Below, piece by piece: positions 1 through 12,819 of a stretch of DNA of 64,000 nt. The stretch comes from Neopestalotiopsis rosae (lineage: Eukaryota > Ascomycota > Sordariomycetes > Amphisphaeriales > Sporocadaceae): contig JALGAS010000002.1 in the NCBI GenBank assembly GCA_023078685.1, positions 3,286,001 through 3,350,000 on the forward strand. The letters run 5' to 3'. Position 1 is the first letter of the stretch; every line of letters begins with the position of its first letter. The position numbers and the translations under genes are program-made. The notes beneath the pieces were generated by a model, which searched no databases, was not told the origin of the DNA, and saw only the letters and a list, made by a program, of their open reading frames with translations.

Positions 1-2424
1 GAAATGGTCCCCCATAATCAAAAAAAGTATCTGGACCTCCTAGGATGGGACGCATGGTACACAGAAACAGAGTAGTTGCACCCAGCCGAGGCGGTGACAC
101 GACGCAGCCGAGCACAGCGAGAGGTGGTAGCAACACAAGCCGCTTTCGGGTCCTGCAGCTATCGGGTTGACGACGCCGTTTGCTTGGCTCCAGCTTCCGG
201 GCAGGTGATACGACCACGTGAGAAAACTGGCCGTCGGCCTTCTAGAAGCCGGTTGTCGCATGTAGTCCCGTTGCTTTCGAAACTCTCGATCTTGGGACCA
301 AGGAATGTCTGTGATTCAAGATAGTGGACAAGGGCTGCTTGCTGCTATCTGCCGGCAACCTTTGGCTGTTGAGGGGCGCTATTGATCGCCGCGCTCCCTC
401 AGAGCTAGGTAGGTTGCTCGGTGTAATGGGAGAGCGGGAAGAGGGTGATGCACCCATCGCCAGTTGCCGCTGCTGGTCGGTGGCTGCTGACAGAGGATGC
501 GGATTGGGCACGATAATGGTTGGCAGCGCCCGGTCAAGAACCAGTCTTGCTCAGTTGAGATGCTTGGCCCTTTCTGCCCATGCTGACCCATGTTTGTTCG
601 GGGCTCAAGGGCTGTATCCCCCATCCCCAGTGCATTGTCATGAAAGGGCATCTGGCGGACTTGGCGCCAGCTTGGCAAGCCACTGCCCATTTAACCTTCG
701 GGGCGGTTGACGAATCCTGCTGTTGGTGATGCTGATTGACGGGCTCGTCGGCCCAACTCTCCTTTGGGTTGGAACACAGTAATAGGAATACGGCAGCCAC
801 GTGGATGAAATTGGATGTGCCAAGATTAGTGAAGCTGAAATAGTCTTGTGTTTACGAGAGACGAGCCGGCGACTTGGTGGCGAAGGGGGTAGGTCTTGGT
901 CTTGGAAAAGGGATGGATAAGCCTGGGACAACAACCATTCAGCGCCTAGCTTTTGTTGGTCTTGGGTCTTGGGTCTTGGGGGACTCTGGGGGGCGTTCCT
1001 TCGACTCCTTCGCACTATTTTACCCCGCGTTGGGGTCCCCAGGAAACTAATCCGGTGGATCAGTGATAAGTGCCCACTCACTTACACTCATCGGTCTCGA
1101 TTTCTCTTAGTAGAAATTGAGCTAATCTTGGCTCAATATCGTGTATGCTCATATCTTTACATTCAGTCAAAATCTGGGTGTCGCTTCGTTGTCGTGCAGA
1201 GTACCTGACTATTGATTGCTGCTGCTACTACTGCTGACACATGAGATTGGGCGGTGAGTGGACGTCGGATCCCGGGGGACTGGTAACATCAATAAAGCAA
1301 AGCAACCCTACACATGTCCTGTATGCACTCATTTGACAAGAGATGACTGGACACGCAGCAATTGGCTACCCCTAGCAATCTAGACCATTGGAATCCTGCC
1401 CTTCAATGGCATGCTGCCTGTGTTGAGTGCGTAAGGACGGGGATGATGCTCTCTTCTGGTTAGCATCCAGACTACCGAGTACTTGGCAACTCTATAAACC
1501 TTGCCCCTTGGCAATGCGAGCTGTTCCCCGACCAATCAAAGCCGCATAAACGATATAATGCCATTTTCTATGTTTGAAAGACATGATCTGACGAGATAGG
1601 ACACTATGACCCAGATGTAAAGCTGCGTGGACTGCAGTAAGATGCTGATCGCGGCGGCAAGAGATAGTAGGGTGTCAACTGAGTAAAGCCTTGCAGTTGG
1701 GAGGCATCCAGATAGTCTTTTTCGTCCATAAACAGAAGGAAATCAAGCCTCTCGTCACCCGAGGCCACTAACGATTCCCGTTGTCTCAGACAGTGTTAGC
1801 TACAAAGAGGCGTCAGATGGCGAAAAAGAAAATATCATCGTCGCCCAGACATTCCAGAGACTTTTCGCCGTTGACCCGGGCACTGGGAATTGGGGAACTT
1901 TGGCATCCATTGATCCGTATAATATTTAAGCATTACGGGGCGTGCAGACAAGTAAGCCGCCAAGGAATCACAACATACACCACGAGGTGACACACCCTCG
2001 CCTTGGTCTCAGGTCCCCTTGTGAATATTTGCACCGATCGTAGGGCTTTGTACAGGATAGCTCTCAACCCAGCTATTCCTGATACCCCTCAAGATACCCT
2101 TGAACTTTTTTCTTGGATTTATTTTTCTTTTATTAGCCTCCTTCCACCCGGCTTGGGTTTCGATCCTAGTCAATTTTGTATGATCGTCTACAAAACCACT
2201 ACCTCACCCATCTTTTGTTTACAGACGTGTAACGCTTTTCAGATGTGAGGGCTGAAAAATTCTTTCTCTTCTACTTTTCATCCCTTGCCCACTCTTCTTC
2301 CCGTCTCGCCATCAGGTCCTTCTCCGACTCGACAAGTCAGCACCTGTCATTCTTCCTGACACAGAGGTGCAACCATTGTTTGATAAGCACTGTCTCACTG
2401 GAACAAAGCGATTAATCAGGCACA
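1..2424. other. Gene-free stretch and transporter promoter
   Basis: I see no gene here. Short open frames exist on both strands, but none has a recognisable family motif or a chain of good splice sites. Short direct repeats of a TTGGGTC-type hexamer/heptamer occur near 955-980. From about 2100 to 2340 the + strand becomes pyrimidine-rich (C/T tracts). That is typical of the core promoter and 5' leader of highly expressed fungal genes, and it leads straight into the transporter ATG at 2425. Confidence 0.55.
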
Positions 2425-4328
2425 ATGGCAACGGCTCACGAGAAGGTCGAGCCGTCAGGAGAGTCGACTCCTCCCAGCATCGAGACGACCAACAAGGAGG
2501 CCCTAGTCGAGACGTCGGATCTCGGCGCCGTCGAGCGCCATGGTTTCGATGCCCAAGCGACAAAGGCCCTTATCCGCAAGATTGACTGGGTCCTGATCCC
2601 GTTTCTCGCGCTTCTCTACCTGCTCAGTTTCCTCGACCGCACCAACATTGGCAATGCCCGCCTCGCCGACCTCGAGGTGTCCCTGGGCATGGACCCGACC
2701 AGCCTGCAGTACAACACCGCCCTCAGCGCCTTCTTCCCCTGGTACGTCGCCGCCGAGATCCCGTCCAACCTGGCCATGAAGCGCTTCCGCCCCTCTGTCT
2801 GGATTCCGAGCATCATGGTCGCCTGGGCTATTGTCTGCATCGCTATGGGCCTTGTGCACAATTATGCGGGTTTGTTGGCTGCGCGTATGGCTCTAGGATT
2901 CGCCGAGGGAGGTCTTTTCCCTGGCATCACTTACTAGTAAGTTACTCTACGAGTTCTAGTTCCCGTATGACAGCGCGCTGACTTGATGATTCTAGCATTA
3001 CCCGTGAGTAGCTCTGACAGCGATTTCCATTGTTCCAATTGCGGCAACTGACTTTCTGATAGTTTGGTACAGACGCCATGAATGTGGTCTGCGGATGGCT
3101 ATCTTCTTTTCCGCAGCCACTGCTGCCGGCGCCTTTGGCGGTCTGCTCGCCCGTGGTATTGTGGAGATGAAGGGCGTCGCAGGACTGGGCGCCTGGCAGT
3201 GGATTTTCATCCTGGAGGGTATTGCTACCTTTGTCATTGGTAAGGGCCGACTTCCGATCATCAACATTCTGAAGAAAGCGTCATACTGACTAGGGATTTC
3301 CAATAGCCGTCATTGCGTACTTTGTCATGCAGGACTACCCTGACACGGCAAAATTCCTGACTCCGGCAGAGAAGGAGGAGGTTGTGCGCCGTTTGGAGGA
3401 AGACCGCTCTGCTCTGGCCAATGAGTTCGACTTGAAGTACTTTTGGGATGCTGTAAAGGACTGGAAGATTTGGGTTCACAGTGAGTAAAACCTACAAACA
3501 GACGATTGGCGCACGAACCATACAAGACAGCTGACAATCACTAGTGTTTATCACTATTGGTGTTTACACCCCACTATACTCCTTCTCCTTGTTCCTGCCA
3601 ACGATCATCAAGAGTCTAGGTTTCACCGACGCCAAGGTAGGCAGGCCTTTGGAGATGCAAAAGCAAATGGCAAGTAGCTAACCACGTTATTAGACTGCGC
3701 AACTCATGACCGTTCCTCCCTACGTCGCTGCTTGCATCTGCTGCATTGGCGCCGGCTGGCTCGCGGACAAGCACGGACAGCGTGGCATCTACATGATCTT
3801 CTTCAACTGTGTCGCCATCTTTGGCTTCATTCTCCTTATCTGCTCGAGCAACAACCACCTCAAGTACGCCGGCACTTTCTTCGCCGCCATGGGCATCTAT
3901 CCCAATGTGCCCCAAGGTGTCGCGTGGAACGGTAACAACATTGGCGGTTCGACCAAGCGTGGTGTCGGTATTGGTGAGTCAACATTTCTTTTCCCACAGT
4001 CCAGCATCGCTTCACAGGTAGCATGTGCTAATCAATTTTTTTTGCGCTGCGAACAGCCATGCACGTAGGTTTCGGCAATCTCGGTGGCGCCATCGCCGGC
4101 TTCCTCTACCGCTCCAAGGATGCGCCCATGTTTTACCCTGGCCACGGCACGCTCATCGCGACCGAGACCATGTCGACCATCTTGGCCATCATCATGACCA
4201 TCTACCTGCGCCGCGAGAACGCCCGTCGCAACCGCGAGTACAAGCCGCCGTCCGAGTACACGTTTGAGGAGATGACGCAGGAGCGCGAAAAGGGTGACAA
4301 TGCCACCTTTTTCCGTTACACCGTCTAG
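2425..4328 (+). CDS. MFS transporter, anion:cation symporter (Dal5/Tna1-like) family
   Basis: Plasma-membrane proton-coupled uptake carrier. Relatives (yeast Dal5, Tna1) import allantoate, nicotinate and other small carboxylates, so the substrate here is likely an organic anion but is not fixed by sequence. Model: exons 2425-2936, 2996-3003, 3063-3239, 3307-3480, 3545-3636, 3694-3973, 4057-4328; 504 aa. The 8-base second exon is required to keep frame through the Tyr-Tyr-Ile-Thr segment. Family signs include the N-terminal KIDWVLIPFLALLYLLSFLDRTNIGNA-type helix 1 (key residues D, R, T, N, I, G, N), the WYRRHE loop after helix 4, and the AMHVGFGNLGG stretch in the second half. A cytoplasmic N-terminus of about 55 residues and a charged C-tail flank twelve predicted helices. 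The upstream region is C/T-rich. No neighbour clearly shares its pathway. Confidence 0.92.
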
Positions 4329-4695
4329 TTTTGGTTTGGTATCGCAATTGATTTCAAGGTCTATAGGGCTTGTACGTTGCTTACCAGTCGGGAATTGTCA
4401 TGTTCTCGAGTAACGTTCAGTACCTTTGATGGATTAGAGAGGCAGCGACAGAAAGGGAAAGAGAATTGGACAGAAAAAGATAATGGACGAGAGATGTAAA
4501 TAGGAAATCCGAGATGTTGTATTCAGCAGAGAATGCTGAGATGAATAAACACTGATCATATGATGCACAGCATCCATACACCGGGGCTGACGCACTTGGT
4601 GGATGTTCCTATTCTACTAGCTACTTGTCAGCCCGCATTGTGTCAAACTACTTCCCTGGTTAATCAATGTTGACTAGGTACAAAAGCGAAAGTGA
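4329..4695. other. Convergent 3' regions
   Basis: Spacer of 367 bases between the stop of the transporter (+) and the stop of the HET-domain gene (-). It is A/T-richer than the flanking exons and should hold both 3' UTRs. I see no gene. Confidence 0.6.
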
Positions 4696-7636
4696 TCACT
4701 GGTCCCGAAGCTTAAAGTACACCGCAGACATAAGTGCAAACACTATAGAGGTCAAGTAGGATCCAACTCCAAAAGCCTGCTCTTGTGTTTTTGCAATTCC
4801 CACAATCATACAAGATGCGAAAAGGGTGATCAAGAGTCCGACGGCGAGAAGGAGAGCCAGGGCAGCATGATCCGGCCCATCCAATATGTGTACACCCCAC
4901 CCAAATGCGAGGTCTGAGTCTGGACTTGCTTCGGATGCTGGCTTGGCGAATATACTTTCGTGGAGTTTCTTCGGCAGTCGCTTGAGCCAAGTGCTACCTG
5001 GATGGTCACCCCACACATTATATCTTGCTCGGTGCAGGTAATGTTTGAAGGTGTGCTCCGGCATGACCAGTTTGGGAACAAGGTATTCATATCGGCCTTG
5101 TTCGAGCTCCTCAACCGGAGGATATACCTTAGGCTTGTCGTGGATGCCAGCACTATACCGTGATGTCTTCAAAGTATTGATCGAGAACTTAAGAAGAGGT
5201 CAATGCGGAACACTGGTGGTGGATTGAATACTCACTAAAACAAAGTGCACTTTACAGGGTCGAAGAAATAAGCGCCTGAGGCCAACCCAACGATTGCGAT
5301 CGTAGACTTCCCAGATCTTCTCGAAAAGTTCGCCATCCGTTGTTATTCGACTTACGTCAAGTTCGAAATGGCCAACAGCAGAGTTGCCAACATTGATACA
5401 AACCTCAAAATATACAAACTTGCTCACGTCGACGGCGACCCCGGCCAAATCAACTGGGCGTTGCCCCAACGAAGCGGTTGACTGACTGGTTCCCGAAGTT
5501 GAATTCGGTCGATCACCAATCTGTCCACCACTAGAGGAGGAGAAAGCTGTGCTTTCAGGTGTCGTTGTAGGGCGTGAAGCGGTATTACCGCGAACAAAGC
5601 TTTCATGACTAGGCGACTGTTGTTCGCCATGGTGGTTGGAAAACTGTTCTGTTACTCTACTTCTGGGGAACCTAGTCCTTGGGCTTCTTGTGGCTGGCGA
5701 GAGGTCATTGAGTAAATCCTCTTTCAGCTGTGCCAGGGCTTGAGAGTCGACTCCAGGAAAGTCTGCCCAAAGTATAGTATTGCAAGTCTAATAACTATTA
5801 GCACAGTAATGGTGGACTTCATGATTTCGTTATGAGCCAACCTACACAACGCCAGCGGATTCTCTGACTTCCTAGTGAGGGTGGAGTTATGAATAGACCG
5901 AAAAAATCATAGAAAGACACAGGAACGCCTCTGAAGTCGAAAAGTCTGCAGATGAAAGATCGGAACATATCGAGTCTGCTCTGAGTGCTCGAGGTCGTCT
6001 CATTTACATAGCCATCTGGCATCAATGTCTCGACTTTGTCAAAGGGGGTTGATCCCAAATATTCTGATGAAGGTTTATCAACCTGTGTGACTGGTTTGTG
6101 GGAGATATTCAGTGGTGCAGGGTTTGTTGTGTATCCCTTAGTGGGGCCTGGATGTTTCTGAACATCAACCCAGTCCTCAAGTTCTTGAAGTAGAGATCCA
6201 AAAGCAGTGCTTGAGAGGAGAAATTCCCGGACCGCGTCAATGTTGGGGAAAGTCTCATCTATGTTTAGGTCGTCTTCTGACTCATCATCATCCGAGTCAT
6301 GATTATCAGTGGGAGCTGGAGGCGCGGCTTCTTCAGTCCCCCCTTCTCCAATAGCTGAAAGCCACTTTTCCAAGTTTGGTTTCTCTTGTGCTGTGCTTTC
6401 TGGTCTTCTTACTTCCTCAAAGCCCGTGATCGACCATCTTATCTCATCAGCAATACGGCCGGCGACTTCTTGAACAAATTTAGAAGCTCGGTGTTGCAGC
6501 GGATTGTGTGCCTCATGGTCTAACCTTTGCCCATAGATCTTGAGCAAACTGCGGATGTGGGGTCGGATCTTCCTTGCGGCAATGCCACTGATCGCAGTTG
6601 TACACAAAGATTTGAAGTCCTCGCGACTGAGGAAGACACGTGTGATCTCTCTAATACCGCTTACACGGATCGGGTTCAGTTCAATTGAAGATTTTGAGGA
6701 CATCGAGACACCAGTGTCTGAAAATATGCTTTCAGTGTACTCAAGCTCGGACTTCTCGTCTTCTTCTCTGATCGCTTCCCCCGAGTCCTTACGAGCGGAT
6801 TCATTCAACGCGAAGTCTGTATTCTTTGACCTCTTAAATGATTCCACTATTCTCTGGTGAGTGAAGCTCTAGTTGAAGCAAGGCTCCGTTAACAGATTCA
6901 AAAGATTGTGATGCTAACCTGAATCACGTTCAAGTTCCTGAAACGCCCTCCGGAGGCGCTTAAACGCCATGTCTTTACCCTCGCCGTAGATGAGAGGCAT
7001 TGTTATACCAAGTATTCCTAATTGAGAGTAGGCCATGTCTTCTTCGCGGTTTGTTTGCCGATAGTGTAGCCACGATATCCGCTCTTCGACTGAGAAATCC
7101 GACAGTGGACAACCTTGCAATGCACGCAACGGAATACCTGTGATCTTGTGAATTTCCCCTTCAAGAGATTCTTTAGTGCCGAGTAACTCCCACTCGCGCG
7201 AGAAGAATTCGATTTTCTTTGGCGCGAGGAGTTCCTGTAATGTCCAGCTTCGACTGAACCACCGGCTTCGAGGAAAGTCTTCATTAAAGGTTTCTTTTCC
7301 TACGTCTACCAGATAGACATAGCATTTGTACGCATTTTGGTACCACCGAAACGCAGAGTTTACTGCCTCGGTCAATTCAGCTGAGCTGGTTTTGTCGATG
7401 CAGCAAGTATCGACCCAGAAGTAAGCCAAACCATCGCGTTTAGCCTGCACCCCAAGGTACAATATCTTCTCGTATCCCACTTTGCCTTGCCCTTGATGCG
7501 TACGTAGGTCATCAAAAGTATACTCTTCTGTATCAGGCCCCCAAGTATGAGAAAGGACCGCGTAAGGGGGATAGTCGTGAGATAGGTCGCGAGTAATGAG
7601 GAGCTCATCTTGGTCTCCAAGTCGCAGGAGACGCAT
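4696..7636 (-). CDS. HET-domain protein with C-terminal membrane helices
   Basis: Heterokaryon-incompatibility-type protein; the HET domain is known from fungal non-self recognition and programmed cell death. Model (minus strand): 7636-6919, 6846-5846, 5787-5236, 5187-4696; 920 aa. The HET domain fills roughly residues 20-210. Visible motifs are VLSHTWG, YFWVDTCCIDK, RWFSRSWTLQELLAP and SWLHYRQTNREEDMAYSQLG, ending in PLIYGEG. The middle (about 240-575) is acidic and low-complexity. The last 350 residues contain the FVYFEVCINVG / LFLRPCKVHFV block that often follows HET domains in this subfamily, then two hydrophobic segments close to the end (DHAALALLLAVGLLITLFA and a second one), so the protein is probably membrane-anchored. 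GTAGGT is the only donor that keeps frame at exon 2. The function in allorecognition is inferred from family only. Confidence 0.85.
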
Positions 7637-8109
7637 CCTCGCACACCTCGGATCTAGCAGTTATTCACAATTCTGGCTGTTAGGCAGACGCCTCGTAAGT
7701 CGAGCTGCACGAAATCAGGGATAATGATAGGGCTTCTGCTATGATGAATCGTGTTACCGCAAAATTTCGTGTCTTACTTGTGCAGATTAATGGTTGGTAT
7801 CACTGCCCGCCAAAACTCGAGCGGCTGAGCACCTGCAGTAAGGGCCATCATTGCGCACGACCCCGCACAACGTCATCGATTCGCAGACTCTAGAATGATG
7901 AGAAGGCGTTTTATAAGTACATATGATACATAGGTAGGTAAGTAGTGGCATAACCACCCCTCAGGACTGACATGAGGGTATTGTGCCTAACAAGCAAACT
8001 TCCAGCACATCCAGTCGTGATACAAGCGAACATAGCCTTTCGCAGCCAATGAACCTGCAATTGCGTACGGACAACACTGGGAGACTGATTAAATTCCCTT
8101 ATTGATTTC
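7637..8109. other. Upstream region of the HET gene
   Basis: Spacer of 473 bases between the HET gene start and the stop of the monooxygenase gene; both genes are on the minus strand. It contains a TAGGTAGGTAAGTAG-like run near 7932-7947, one of several such A/C/T/G tracts in the intergenic DNA of this window. I see no gene. Confidence 0.5.
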
Positions 8110-10579
8110 TTACACTTGCTTCTTGCCTCCCGACAAAGGTACCTCTTTTGTCGCCAGATTCGCGATCACGCCTTCGCGCCATTGCCAGAGGCCTGTCAGT
8201 GTCGCGCCCGGCCCGACCAGGGCTTGGCCGCAGATAACACCAGCGGCGGTTTTCAGAGCCTTGGCTGTGGTGATATAGCCCTGTGACCGAAGAGTCCAGA
8301 GTGAGTGAAAACCGTGAAGCAGATAGGCGGCAGACGTCAGAGCTACACCGGACTTGAGCAGGCTTGGCCCATGGTCAAGATTGAGGGTCCCCTGCAGCAA
8401 GTCAGCAAAGGTGTGCGGAATGAGAGGAGCATCACGTACCCAACTAAACGACGTTATGAGAGACGCAATATGAACCACAGACTGGACTGCGAATGCCACT
8501 TTGTATGTCGACTGAATATAAGGCACGTCGCTGTCATTGTATCGTTTCTTAGCATGTTCTTCGCCTGAAGTCGGAGCACCTTCACCGGCGGCCTTACGAA
8601 GGCCTCGCTGTTTGTTGAGCTGCCCAAGCACGAATGTAACGGTTGAGAATAGTACAGGTAAGAGCTGGCTCAGCCAGGCCTTGTCGCTGCTTGAAGGCAG
8701 GCTCAACACAACGGCACTGGGCACGAGGTAGCCCGCAATCAGTGATGGGAGCAATACCCTCGCGATATCAACATTCAAACAGCGATCGGCTGGATCCTCG
8801 TGAACTTCGAGAGCGCTGAGCATGGTGTATGCGGGCGCGACCCGGGCGATACTCTGGAACGGCAAGCTAAATGTGGCTAGACCTGGCAGCGCCAGCAAGG
8901 TGCCTTGATTGCCTGCCCGGTAACCCTCAATGGTGTATAGGAGAGACGGGGACATGAGCATTGCCAAAGAGTAGATTAGGCGCTGATTCGTGCTCAACGG
9001 CGACTGGCTAATCATCCGACTCAGCCAATCCCGTCCGCTGCCGGCGTTGGCTGCGTAAGCAAGCAGTCCTACACCCGCTCCCAGTAGACCGCGGCCGACC
9101 CATTGCGCGGCGGTACCGACGGCCTTGGCTGGAAGTTCAACGTCGTATGGGACCATGTGCGCGCGTGGTTTGGCCTCCGAGTGTCGTAATCGCGTGCCGC
9201 CCTTGATCCTTGAGCTCAACATGCGCAAGCTAGATCCCTCGCCTGCCAGCGGCGACGCCACTCGCCATACAAAGTCGGAAAGAAGAGGATTTTCATAGGC
9301 GAAAAGCGCTTGCTGAGTATGAGATCCCGTGACAATGGACTTTGCCCGCTTGTATCGCGCCTCTTGCACTCTTTTGAACATAGCGCTGATTTCGGCCGTT
9401 GTCACATTGCTGAGGCCGGTGTCGCGTTGTGCTTTTAGGTCCAGCAATTCGTTGAGGAGCTCAGCTGCACTTTCGATTGCGCCATTGCCGCCCATACCGC
9501 CGATAGGATTGGGCTATACCAAGAAGTATTAATATAGGGGAAGGCAATTTTCTGAGCAAAAGACATACCTTGTGGGCCGAGTCCCCAATCAGCAGCATGC
9601 GATCTAGAAACCACTTGTCATAAGTGACTTCGTGCAGTGCTGTTAATGCCGAAGTCTCGCGCTTAGCGAACACTTGTGCAAACGTCAAGTCCTCTGTGAT
9701 TTGAAGGCTGCCATTCTCCTTCATGAATTGCGCTTCGTCTTCTCGCGAGTATCTAGGAATGTTTTTTCCATACAAGGGTTCCGGAAGTTTGACAAACAGG
9801 AACCAGTAGCACCGATTTACTGGGCCCGAGGCGACGAGAAAAGACTTTCCTCGACCCAGAGTGAAGCACTGCTCGCTCTTGGGCCAACCTTCGACTTCCT
9901 TGGCGATACCGAAACTGCACTTGTAGTGGCACGGAACCTTGTCCTCTTCGTCTGCTCTGAAGTAGCCAGGCCGTGTGGCCTCAGCGATGCGGCGCATCTC
10001 TCTCCTGACAGTGCTGTGGATACCGTCCGCTCCAATCACGACGTCGCCAGTAAAAGTCTGTCCGCTTGCCGTGAGTACCTCGACGCCAGTCTCTGTGGGC
10101 TTGATGGTCTCAACGCGCTGATTGACGAGGATTCTGTCCTTTTGTTGTACACAGTCGTAGAGCACTTTGAGAAGCCACTGCCGATCAAAAAAGAGCATTG
10201 GGTATCCATGCCTGTGATTGAAAATTAGTGGTAACCTCGCGATTGTGTTACGAGTGTTGCGTTGTAGTCACCTCTTTTCCAAGTGATTTACCATGTACTT
10301 GGTAGTAGACAGGGATTTGCCATCACTCGCACGAATGTGCGAGTTCACAATTTCACCATCTTGGGAGACTGCTCTAACCTTATCATAACAGTCAATTTGA
10401 TCCAGTATGAGCAGTCCATTTGGGAATAGACCGATACTCGCTCCGACCGGGGGGCTGATATCTCCGTGTGACTCGAGGAGGACATAGTCGATATCGAACT
10501 TTTGTAGCATGTTGGCCAGGGTCAGACCAGCGACACCCCCGCCAACGATCACAACTCGAAAAGGGTCCTTGGAAGACAT
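8110..10579 (-). CDS. FAD-dependent monooxygenase with C-terminal polytopic membrane region
   Basis: Group A flavoprotein monooxygenase of the type found in fungal terpenoid and other secondary pathways (PaxM-like epoxidases are the named relatives). It should use NAD(P)H and O2 on a lipophilic substrate. Model (minus strand): 10579-10272, 10211-9569, 9513-8110; 784 aa. The FAD-binding GxGxxG (VVIVGGGVAGL) lies at about residues 8-18. The RHGYPMLFFDR motif falls across the first intron, GADGIHSTVRR is in the middle, and the second FAD motif (LLIGDSAHK, then PNPIGGMGGNGAIESA) spans the second intron around residues 310-333. Plain enzymes of this group end near 450-480 aa. Here about 300 further residues follow, rich in hydrophobic helices. 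A TATA-like site lies about 95 bases before the ATG. No polyketide or terpene synthase is visible nearby, so the pathway is unknown. Confidence 0.88.
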
Positions 10580-10671
10580 TGTGCTGGAGATAAATGGTGG
10601 TTTATTGTGTCTGTCAATAGTTGATTTGTATTAGCCAGTCCAGAATGACAGAATGATGCCGGGATTGAGGA

Positions 10672-10678
10672 TATATAT
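10672..10678 (-). promoter_or_regulatory. TATA-like box of the FAD monooxygenase gene
   Basis: A TATATAT run on the minus strand, about 95 bases before the ATG at 10579. Position and sequence fit a TATA box. No transcript start is known. Confidence 0.4.
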
Positions 10679-10679
10679 C

Positions 10680-11911
10680 CAATTCCATGTTGGCAGTGCA
10701 TTCGGCACAACACCAACAGTAGACCCCTTGCACGGATCGGTGATAAAATGTGTTGCGCTGCCGACCCCCCACAGTGGAAATGAAGAAACATCTCTGGCGT
10801 TGCAATGGCACGCTTTGGGTGTACCCGCCCCCCCCTTGCCTCCCGTGGGTGTTTGTGGTGCGGAGGTGCTGGGAATATGGGGCTCATCGCCAAAAACTCA
10901 TAGAAACCATCTCCGTACAGTCAGCGGGCACGGCGCTGTAGGGTCCCGATCTGCCGCTAGACACGGGTGTAATAATCCACCTGCATCGCTGAACGCTTAA
11001 ACGTACTTCTACTATCATACTCGTATATCTTAGTCATTCGGATCATAGAGCAAGCGAATAGCTTTAATTGGCTGGCAGATACTTTAGGGCTTTCTAGTCT
11101 ATATTTCGACCGATTACTAATAGGCGATGGCATCGGCTGGGGCGATGCACGCTCAAGACTTGGCAGGCTTATGCGCTGTTATCTATTGAAGAAAATAAAT
11201 GTGTTGCATCATACGTGTATCTTAGAGGCAGTGCGACAACGTTTGTTCGCGTACAAAGTACGTCAAACTTGGGCGATAGATTGTATCCGATCCGCGTAGA
11301 CTCAAACTTTTGATGGAATAGTTCCACGTTCGTCTTCTGCTTCCAAGTAGTTCAGCTGCGGCCGCGGACGGTCGTGGTCATTACTGGTCCCCTAAGACGC
11401 TACTAGCTAGGGGTCATGTTGGCCAAAGTGCACGCTAGAGAGTCTGTTGCACAACGGTTATTAGTGGACGCTCGACATATGCAGCAGCATTCCTTGCGCC
11501 CAGGTATCTAGGTATGTGTTATCCTTTACATTGACACGGAAACGATGTCCGAGGTACTTTCATCAGCATTAAAGAAGCCGGAACTACACACAGTATATCC
11601 TGTTTCGATCAATAGTTTCATCCGAATACTGCGAGCCATGAACAACATCATTGTTTTAAATGTGATACTTTCTATCCAGTGCCCAGATTATTCACAGTGA
11701 ACGGGAAATCACATTGTGGCTCATTTTTTGTTCAATGCATTGATATTTTGGTAGACTATATACAAGTAGAAAAATCGTGTACGACCTAGAGAATAAAAAA
11801 ACCTGGTACCAGCCCCTCCAACAGAACGAGTGTGTAGCATCATGCCCCCATGGGTCTCGCCAGCGGTAAAACGCGCGAGGTGGCAAAAGATCTCAAATCG
11901 AGTCTGGCCTC
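10680..11911. other. Gene-free stretch
   Basis: About 1.2 kb between the monooxygenase promoter and the cutinase stop. It contains a run of eight C near 10830 and otherwise unremarkable sequence with scattered stops in all frames. I see no gene or repeat that I can support. Confidence 0.5.
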
Positions 11912-12685
11912 CTATGCAGCAGCAGCCAAGAACTGAGCAGCATCGGCCGCGTTGACGCCGTAGGTGAGATGCGCCGGAGTGATGGTGAGCGTGTTGTCGC
12001 AGACCAGATCACCGACGGCGCAGAAGACCTTGGTCTGGGAGGTCGGGTAGCCGGGAATCTGTCCATTGTCCTGGGCGTTGCGGGTGAAGCCAAAGAGCAC
12101 GACACCCTTGACCTTGGCCTTGACGTCGGAAGAGAGTTGCTGAACGGCGTTGTCCATGACGGCAGTTCCCTGGCTATTGATCAAAAGATATTAGTGAGTC
12201 AAGTCTCGTCAATTCATGTCTTGGGAAGTTCAACTCACCTGTATCCACCGAGCAAGATGCTGGCATCGGGGCACTGCGAAGCGGCCTGGTTGATGAGCTT
12301 GACTGCACCTGCGATAGCCAAGTCGTTGGTGTTCTTGGGCAGGAAGTTGCTGGGGAGATCGCCAGCATATCCATCAACGGTACCAACGCCCTGGCAAATG
12401 GCATCGCCGCCCAGGTTCAGCTTCAAGCCAGAGCAAGTCTGCGGACCACAAATTGTTCCCTTGAAGATGGTTAGCAGAGGATGAATTCGAAATCGCGATT
12501 CATCATACCATGTTGTCAGTCTCGGTCGATCCACGAGCGAAAATGAAGACGGCCCCGGCGCATTGTCCGAGCTTGAGCTCATCGGAATAAGCAAGCTGTC
12601 GGGTGTCGAGCTTGTGGATCTGATCAACAGGAATGGCGTTTGCCAGGCCAAGAATGGCAAAGAGAGTGGTGAATGAAGTCTTCAT
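11912..12685 (-). CDS. Cutinase (secreted serine esterase)
   Basis: Extracellular hydrolase of cutin polyester and short-chain esters, typical of plant-associated and saprotrophic fungi. Model (minus strand): 12685-12509, 12459-12239, 12173-11912; 219 aa, normal for the family. A signal peptide covers about residues 1-17 ([17 protein letters not shown]), followed by a short propeptide. The family motif [10 protein letters not shown] is split by intron 1. The nucleophile Ser133 sits in GYSQG, split by intron 2. The catalytic Asp188 is in CAVGDLVC, which also holds the Cys184-Cys191 pair, and His201 is in TPAHLTYG. All three catalytic residues and the expected cysteines (near GQCAG and CGPQTC) are present, so the enzyme looks intact. 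A TATA box lies about 125 bases upstream. Confidence 0.95.
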
Positions 12686-12809
12686 TTTGATGATCCGTAG
12701 ACGATTACTCTGAATAGAAGTGAATGTAGGCGCAGTTGGGAATCCAGTTCAAGCCGCTTGCTGATGCTGATCGTAAATTCGGATGATATCGAGCGGACCA
12801 TCATGATGC

Positions 12810-12816
12810 TTATATA
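12810..12816 (-). promoter_or_regulatory. TATA box of the cutinase gene
   Basis: TATATAA on the minus strand about 125 bases before the cutinase ATG at 12685. A strong TATA match is usual for inducible secreted-enzyme genes. The transcript start itself was not seen. Confidence 0.5.
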
Positions 12817-12819
12817 GAT

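Noticed and set aside
638..1081. 147-codon minus-strand frame near the window start
   Set aside because: Pro/Arg/Ser-rich translation typical of random frames in C/T-rich DNA; no motif.
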